Assembly (NCBI GenBank): GCA_963801715.1
Contig: CAWDGB010000005.1
Span: 272,414-336,413 of the forward strand
Direction of reading: 5' to 3'
Origin: CAVVJA01 sp963801715
GTDB taxonomy: Bacteria; Actinomycetota; Actinomycetes; Mycobacteriales; Jatrophihabitantaceae
DNA: 64,000 nt
A program made the position numbers and the translations under genes. The notes under the pieces are model-generated. The model was not told where the DNA came from and searched no databases. It saw nothing but the letters and a program-made list of their open reading frames with translations. Shown here in pieces: positions 59,727-64,000 of this stretch; position 1 is the stretch's first letter; each line of letters starts with the position of its first letter.

Positions 59727-60389
59727 TTACGCAGGTTCGCAGTTCGGGTCGTGCCGTCGGTAAATGCGGTCGCATCCTGCAGCGACCGTCGCTGCGGTTC
59801 CGGCCCCCACGATAGAACCGATCACCACGTCACCCGGGTAATGCACGCCGATGTGGACTCGCGAATAGGCGACGCCGCCCGCCAGCAACCGGATCGGCAC
59901 GGCCAGCGCCGGCAGGTGCCTGCCGACCGCGTAGGCGAACGCGAACGCCGACGCCGCGTGGCCGGACGGGAAGGAATCGGATTCGGGCATCGGTACACGC
60001 CGAGCCGCAAACACGGCGTGGCCGGCGCGATCCGGGCGCCGCCGCTGGGCAAGCGGCTTCATGCCGAGATTGACCGTCGCCGAGGTCACCCCGATCGCCA
60101 GCACGCCCTCCAGCGCCGCGCGGCGTCCGCGCCTGCCACCGAGCACGGCGAGCACGGCGGCGACACCAAGCCACAGGCGCGAGTAGCTCGCCGCGTTCGA
60201 GAGCCGGCGAACGGGACCGTCCAGCTCCGGGGTGGGAGTATCCGCCACAGCCTCATAGACCGCCCGGTCCACCGCCCCCAGCTCACGCAACGCCTCCACC
60301 CACACGGATTCGGCGCCCCGCCGGGCCTCCACCAGCCGCGCCAGCGCGTCCGCGACGCTCTGCTGCTGTGTGCCAGCATCGGAGGACAT
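59727..60389 (-). CDS. PAP2-family phosphatase
   Basis: A 220-residue membrane phosphatase. All three PAP2 motifs are present: KPLAQRRRP (KX6RP), PSGHAASAFA (PSGH) and SRVHIGVHYPGDVVIG (SRX5HX3D). It has several hydrophobic helices. Likely substrates are lipid phosphates such as phosphatidic acid or decaprenyl-phosphate derivatives. I chose the ATG at 60389, preceded by AAGGA. It is convergent with the lipid kinase, an enzyme of opposite direction. Confidence 0.9.
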   Translation of the reverse strand: MSSDAGTQQQSVADALARLVEARRGAESVWVEALRELGAVDRAVYEAVADTPTPELDGPVRRLSNAASYSRLWLGVAAVLAVLGGRRGRRAALEGVLAIGVTSATVNLGMKPLAQRRRPDRAGHAVFAARRVPMPESDSFPSGHAASAFAFAYAVGRHLPALAVPIRLLAGGVAYSRVHIGVHYPGDVVIGSIVGAGTAATVAAGCDRIYRRHDPNCEPA

Positions 60390-60774
60390 GGGGAGGATCC
60401 TTCGACTCAACCAGTGGCCCGACATGAGGTGCGAACGCACCTAGGCTATCCCGGACCTGGCGGTCAGTGTCAGCGCCTACGCTCCCCAGCAGCGGCGGCG
60501 CCGGCGAACGCAAGGTGCATCGTGCACCCCCCGCTTAGGTCGGCGACAGGAGCCGACCGCACCCGCTAGTCGTGCGCCGCGTCGTGTCGGCCACGGTCGT
60601 CGGCGTAACCCCGTGGCGGACGGCGCTCGGGGCATCGCGGAGGGTCTTCTTCCCGACGCTTGAGGCGCGGACTCTTCTGGACGAGGGTGGTCGCGTGAGC
60701 GCGAGTGGACGTTGCGGCCGCGGAGCGCGGGGATGTTCGTAGTCGCAGGCCCGAGCGGACCAGAGGAGCAACGG

Positions 60775-62571
60775 ATGATCCCGAACCAAGAACGCACCGG
60801 CAGCAAGAACAGAGTGGACCGCGTTCCCCGAGCCAGGAGCGATGCTCACGCGAAAGCACGGCCCCGGTCGGCAGGGGCGCCGGTGAGGGAACCGGAACCG
60901 CCGGCTGCGCCGGGAGTCCGCCGCGGCGTGGACATCCTGGTCACCGACTCCCCCATCCGATCGTCCTTCCTTGCCCCTGCCCCCGCGGCCAGGGCAGCCG
61001 TCAGATTGGCGGTACGGCCGGCCCGGGTGACGCGCCGGCTGGGAGGCCTCACCGTAGAGTTGGCAGCCACGGTCGCGGGGGCGTCGGCTCGCGCTCCGAG
61101 CCCGAAGGATCGGCGCTTCGCCGACTCGGCTTGGCGGCAGAGCTGGCTGTTCCGGCGCATCGCGCAGACCTACCTTGCCGTTCGCGCCACAGCTGACGAT
61201 CTGATCAGCGACGCCGAGCTCGACTGGGACGCGGAGGAGGAGCTGAGGTTCGCGGTCGAGAACATCGCCGACGCGCTGGCTCCGACGAACTTCCTGTGGT
61301 CCAATCCGACCGCGCTGAAGGCGACGCTCGACTACGGCGGCGCGAACCTGCTTGCCGGAGCGAGGAACTTTCTGCGGGACATGTCGACGTCGCCCCGCAT
61401 CCCGGCCAGCGTGGACACCTCGAGGTTCACAATCGGAGTCAATGTCGCGGCGACGCCGGGATCCGTGGTGCATCGGAGCGAGGTCTTCGAGCTGATCCAG
61501 TACGCCCCGACCACCGACGCGGTGCGTCAGATACCGATCATGATCATCCCGCCGACGATCAACAAGTACTACGCGTGGGATCTCTCGCCGGGGCGCAGCA
61601 TCATCGAGTGGTTCACAACGCAGGGCATGCAGGTATTCACGCTCTCCTGGAGGAACCCGACCGCGGAGCAGGCGCACTTTAATTTGGATACCTACGCGGG
61701 TGCGTGCGTCGAGGCGGGCCGGGTGGTGGAGGAGATCACCGGTGCGGACTCGCTGCACGTGACGGCCGCCTGCGCCGGCGGTCAGATCGCCGCGGCGACT
61801 GTCGGGCACCTCGTCGCCACGGGCCGGCTCGGGAACGTCGCCAGCCTCGGACTGTTCGTCTGCGCGCTCGACAGCCCTCAGGAAGGCGTCATCGGGGCCG
61901 TGACCACTCGCGAGGCAGCGGCCGCGGCGGTGGCCGCGTCCGCGTACAGGGGGTACCTGGACGGGCGCGCGCTGGCTGAGATCTTCGCCTGGCTGCGCCC
62001 GAACGACATGATCTGGAACTACTGGGTCAACAATTATCTGCTGGGCGCTCCGCCACCAGCCTTCGACATCCTCTACTGGAATCAGGACAGCGTGCGCATG
62101 GCTGCTGGCCTGCACGCCGACATGATCCGGGTGGCCGTGGAGAACTCGATGCGCATCCCCGGCAAGCTGACCGTCCTCGGCACCCCGATCGACCTTGCCT
62201 CCGCCGACGTCCCAACGTACGTCCTGGCCGGTGAAACCGACCACATCGTGCCCTGGCAGAACGCCTACCGGGCCACCCAGATACTCGGCGGAAGCTCCCG
62301 GTTCGTCCTCGTCAACAGCGGCCACATCCAGGCGCTCGTCAACCCGCCGGACCCCAACAGCCGCCGGGCGTACCGGACCGCGGATGCCGCGCCAGCGAGC
62401 CCTGAAGAGTGGCTGGCCGTGGCCGTTGAGCACAAGGGCAGCTGGTGGCCCGACTACCTGGCCTGGCTGGAGCCACGCTCGGGCGAGCTCAAGCCGAGGC
62501 CGAAGACGCTCGGCAGCACAGACCACGAGCCGATCGCCGACGCCCCGGGAACGTACGTCCTTGAGAGCTAA
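60775..62571 (+). CDS. phaC: Class II-like polyhydroxyalkanoate synthase
   Basis: A 598-residue PHA polymerase. The alpha/beta hydrolase core has the nucleophile Cys333 in AACAGGQIA, Asp489 in GETDHIVPW and His517 in NSGHIQALVNPP. The block FAWLRPNDMIWNYWVNNYLLGAPPPAFDILYWNQD matches class II (medium-chain) synthases, which normally read GACAGG, so one Gly is replaced by Ala. An N-terminal disordered and basic region of about 80 residues is unusual. GAGGAG precedes the ATG at 60775. It is followed by an acyl-CoA dehydrogenase on the same strand, consistent with fatty-acid-derived monomers. Confidence 0.92.
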   Translation: MIPNQERTGSKNRVDRVPRARSDAHAKARPRSAGAPVREPEPPAAPGVRRGVDILVTDSPIRSSFLAPAPAARAAVRLAVRPARVTRRLGGLTVELAATVAGASARAPSPKDRRFADSAWRQSWLFRRIAQTYLAVRATADDLISDAELDWDAEEELRFAVENIADALAPTNFLWSNPTALKATLDYGGANLLAGARNFLRDMSTSPRIPASVDTSRFTIGVNVAATPGSVVHRSEVFELIQYAPTTDAVRQIPIMIIPPTINKYYAWDLSPGRSIIEWFTTQGMQVFTLSWRNPTAEQAHFNLDTYAGACVEAGRVVEEITGADSLHVTAACAGGQIAAATVGHLVATGRLGNVASLGLFVCALDSPQEGVIGAVTTREAAAAAVAASAYRGYLDGRALAEIFAWLRPNDMIWNYWVNNYLLGAPPPAFDILYWNQDSVRMAAGLHADMIRVAVENSMRIPGKLTVLGTPIDLASADVPTYVLAGETDHIVPWQNAYRATQILGGSSRFVLVNSGHIQALVNPPDPNSRRAYRTADAAPASPEEWLAVAVEHKGSWWPDYLAWLEPRSGELKPRPKTLGSTDHEPIADAPGTYVLES

Positions 62572-62600
62572 TGGCACCAGGGAATGCGAAGAGAGACCAC

Positions 62601-64000
62601 ATGTTGCTGAACCCTGACAGGCTCACCGGCCGCTACCGGGACGACCGGTCCGCGGAGGTGATGGGCAAGACCGTCGAGTTCTTCGAGAACCGCGGAAAGG
62701 TGGCATTGAAACGCGACGAGCACGACCGGGTCTGGCCCACTGACTTCCTTGAGTTCGTGCAGCGTGAGCGGATCTTCGCGACGCTGCTAACGCCAACAGG
62801 CTACGGCCGCGACGACTGCCGCTGGGACACCTACCGGATCTGCGAGTTCAGCGAGATCCTGGCGTTCTACGGGCTGCCGTACTGGTACCCGTTCCAGGTG
62901 ACAGTCCTGGGCCTCGGGCCGATCTGGATGAGTGGCAACGCAGACGCCAAGCGACAGGCCGCGGCGCAGCTGGAGGCCGGGGAGGTGTTCGCGTTCGGCC
63001 TCTCTGAGCGGGCGCACGGCGCCGACGTCTACTCCACCGACATGGTGCTGACCCCTGACGGTGACGGTGGCTACCGGGCCAACGGCGTCAAGTACTACAT
63101 CGGCAACGGCAACGCCGCGCGGATGGTGTCGACGTTCGGCAAGTTCGCCGACAGCGGTGAGTATGTCTTCTTCGCCGCCGATGCGCACCACCCGAACTAC
63201 GAGCTGATCGGCAATATCGTCAACAGCCAGATCTACGTGTCGACCTACGCGCTGCACGACTATCCGGTCAACGAGGGGAACATCCTGCACCGCGGCGAAG
63301 ACGCCTGGAACGCCGCGCTGAACACGGTCAACGTCGGCAAGTTCAACCTGGGGTCGGCGGCCGTCGGGGCGGGCACACACGCGTTCTATGAGGCGATCAA
63401 CCATGCCGGGAACAGGGTGCTCTACGGCAGAACAGTCACCGACTTCCCGCACGTCCGCAGGCTGTTCACCGACGCGTACGCGCGACTGGTGGCGATGAAG
63501 CTGGTCACCGCCCGGGCCGGTGACTACATGCGCACCGCCACCCGGGAGGACCGGCGGTACCTGCTGTACAACGCGCTGGTCAAGGCTCGGGTGACCTCCG
63601 AGGGCGAAAAGGTGCTCACCGACCTGTGGGACGTGATCGCCGCCAAGGGCATGGAGAAGGACACCTTCTTCGAGGCAGCCGCCAGGGACATTCGGTGGCT
63701 CCCGCGGCTGGAGGGGACCGTGCACGTGAACACCGCCCTGATGGTCAAGTTCATGCCGAACTATCTGTTCGCCCCGGATGAGTCGATGCCCGCGATCGGG
63801 GTGGCCGACGAGCCGGTCAACGACGACTTCCTGTTCGACCAGGGACCCACCCGCGGCCTCGGCCACATCACGTTCCGCGACTACCGGCCGGTGCTTGACG
63901 GCTTCGCCGCCATACCCAACGTTGCGGTGTTCCGGAAACAGGTGGACGCGTTCGTCGCGCTGGTCGCCGGTGCCCCGCCCAGCAAAGAGCAGCAGGACGA
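62601..64000 (+). CDS. Acyl-CoA dehydrogenase (3' end beyond the window)
   Basis: An N-terminal part of at least 466 residues, still open at the window end. It contains the flavoprotein dehydrogenase layout: an N-terminal helical domain (KTVEFFENRGKVALKRDEHDRVWPTDFLEFVQRERIFATL), the middle beta domain (FAFGLSERAHGADVYSTDMVLTPDGDGGYRANGVKYYIGNG), and a C-terminal helical domain (YGRTVTDFPHVRRLFTDAYARLVAMKLVTARAGDYM). It uses FAD to introduce a double bond in acyl-CoA. It is 29 bases after phaC, so it may supply monomers. The start is the ATG at 62601 with GAGAGA upstream. Confidence 0.87.
   Translation, partial: MLLNPDRLTGRYRDDRSAEVMGKTVEFFENRGKVALKRDEHDRVWPTDFLEFVQRERIFATLLTPTGYGRDDCRWDTYRICEFSEILAFYGLPYWYPFQVTVLGLGPIWMSGNADAKRQAAAQLEAGEVFAFGLSERAHGADVYSTDMVLTPDGDGGYRANGVKYYIGNGNAARMVSTFGKFADSGEYVFFAADAHHPNYELIGNIVNSQIYVSTYALHDYPVNEGNILHRGEDAWNAALNTVNVGKFNLGSAAVGAGTHAFYEAINHAGNRVLYGRTVTDFPHVRRLFTDAYARLVAMKLVTARAGDYMRTATREDRRYLLYNALVKARVTSEGEKVLTDLWDVIAAKGMEKDTFFEAAARDIRWLPRLEGTVHVNTALMVKFMPNYLFAPDESMPAIGVADEPVNDDFLFDQGPTRGLGHITFRDYRPVLDGFAAIPNVAVFRKQVDAFVALVAGAPPSKEQQD

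Noticed and set aside
60535..62577. A 680-codon open frame on the minus strand opposite phaC
   Set aside because: It is antisense to a complete, well-matched PHA synthase and has no domain or ribosome site of its own.
62787..63866. A 359-codon minus-strand open frame opposite the acyl-CoA dehydrogenase
   Set aside because: The plus strand carries the clear dehydrogenase; the antisense frame reads as low-complexity Val/Arg/Gly sequence.

Overview
The window is a high-GC chromosomal segment from an actinobacterium (Actinomycetota). Three things show this: the replication-origin neighbourhood has the gene order known from Mycobacterium and its relatives (rpmH-rnpA-yidD-yidC-jag-rsmG-parA-parB on one strand; dnaA-dnaN-recF-DUF721/dciA-gyrB-gyrA-DUF3566 on the other); there are lineage-typical genes (inositol-1-phosphate synthase, a mycothiol-type isomerase, an F420-type luciferase-like oxidoreductase, a DLW-39 peptide, DUF6049 protein, CwlM-like amidase); and GTG starts and short or absent leaders are frequent. 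No gnd gene lies between dnaN and recF, and no SigM/anti-sigma pair lies between murJ and trxB, so it is neither Streptomyces-like nor exactly mycobacterial. The species cannot be named from sequence alone.

Region 1-25.8 kb is accessory and metabolic. It holds a glyoxalase-fold protein, a luciferase-like oxidoreductase, a lipoprotein amidase, a molybdopterin oxidoreductase/flavin reductase/DUF6510 operon, and an arsenic cluster at 5.7-10.6 kb. The arsenic cluster has a flavoprotein, an aquaporin, an ArsR-phosphatase fusion, ArsC, ArsM and a second ArsR. After it come a cupin, an atypical SDR, a large LuxR regulator, an ECF sigma factor and a 1152-residue protein joining a SARP-type DNA-binding domain, a membrane helix, a beta-propeller and a family-5 solute-binding domain. 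tRNA-Gly(CCC), a DinB protein, a holin-like membrane protein, a mycothiol-type isomerase, ilvE and a padR-ino1 pair complete this part.

Region 25.8-40.2 kb runs from YqgE and an MFS transporter through the conserved block cca - NUDIX - DUF6049 - murJ - trxB - trxA - cwlM, then a YrdC-like protein, a GNAT protein, an aminotransferase and a nitroreductase. These combine cell-wall assembly, thiol redox and tRNA end maturation.

Region 40.2-58.6 kb is the origin domain. parB and parA are followed by three near-consensus parS sites within 400 bp, two of them inside the translated N-terminal extension of parA. rsmG appears to start with CTG. yidC is split between two frames by one apparent extra base, and a 244-bp MITE-like element with 18-bp inverted ends and a CTAG duplication sits exactly between yidD and yidC. 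DnaA boxes lie upstream of dnaA, between dnaA and dnaN, and inside the DUF721 gene. gyrB, gyrA, DUF3566, tRNA-Ile, DLW-39 and tRNA-Ala follow.

Region 58.6-64 kb carries a diacylglycerol-kinase-like lipid kinase, a PAP2 phosphatase, a class II-like PHA synthase and an acyl-CoA dehydrogenase cut by the window end.

The strongest leads are the yidD/yidC insertion with the neighbouring frameshift, the ArsR-phosphatase fusion whose DNA-binding half has no cysteine and which is read from a mirror-symmetric leaderless promoter, and the membrane-spanning regulator/solute-binding fusion.
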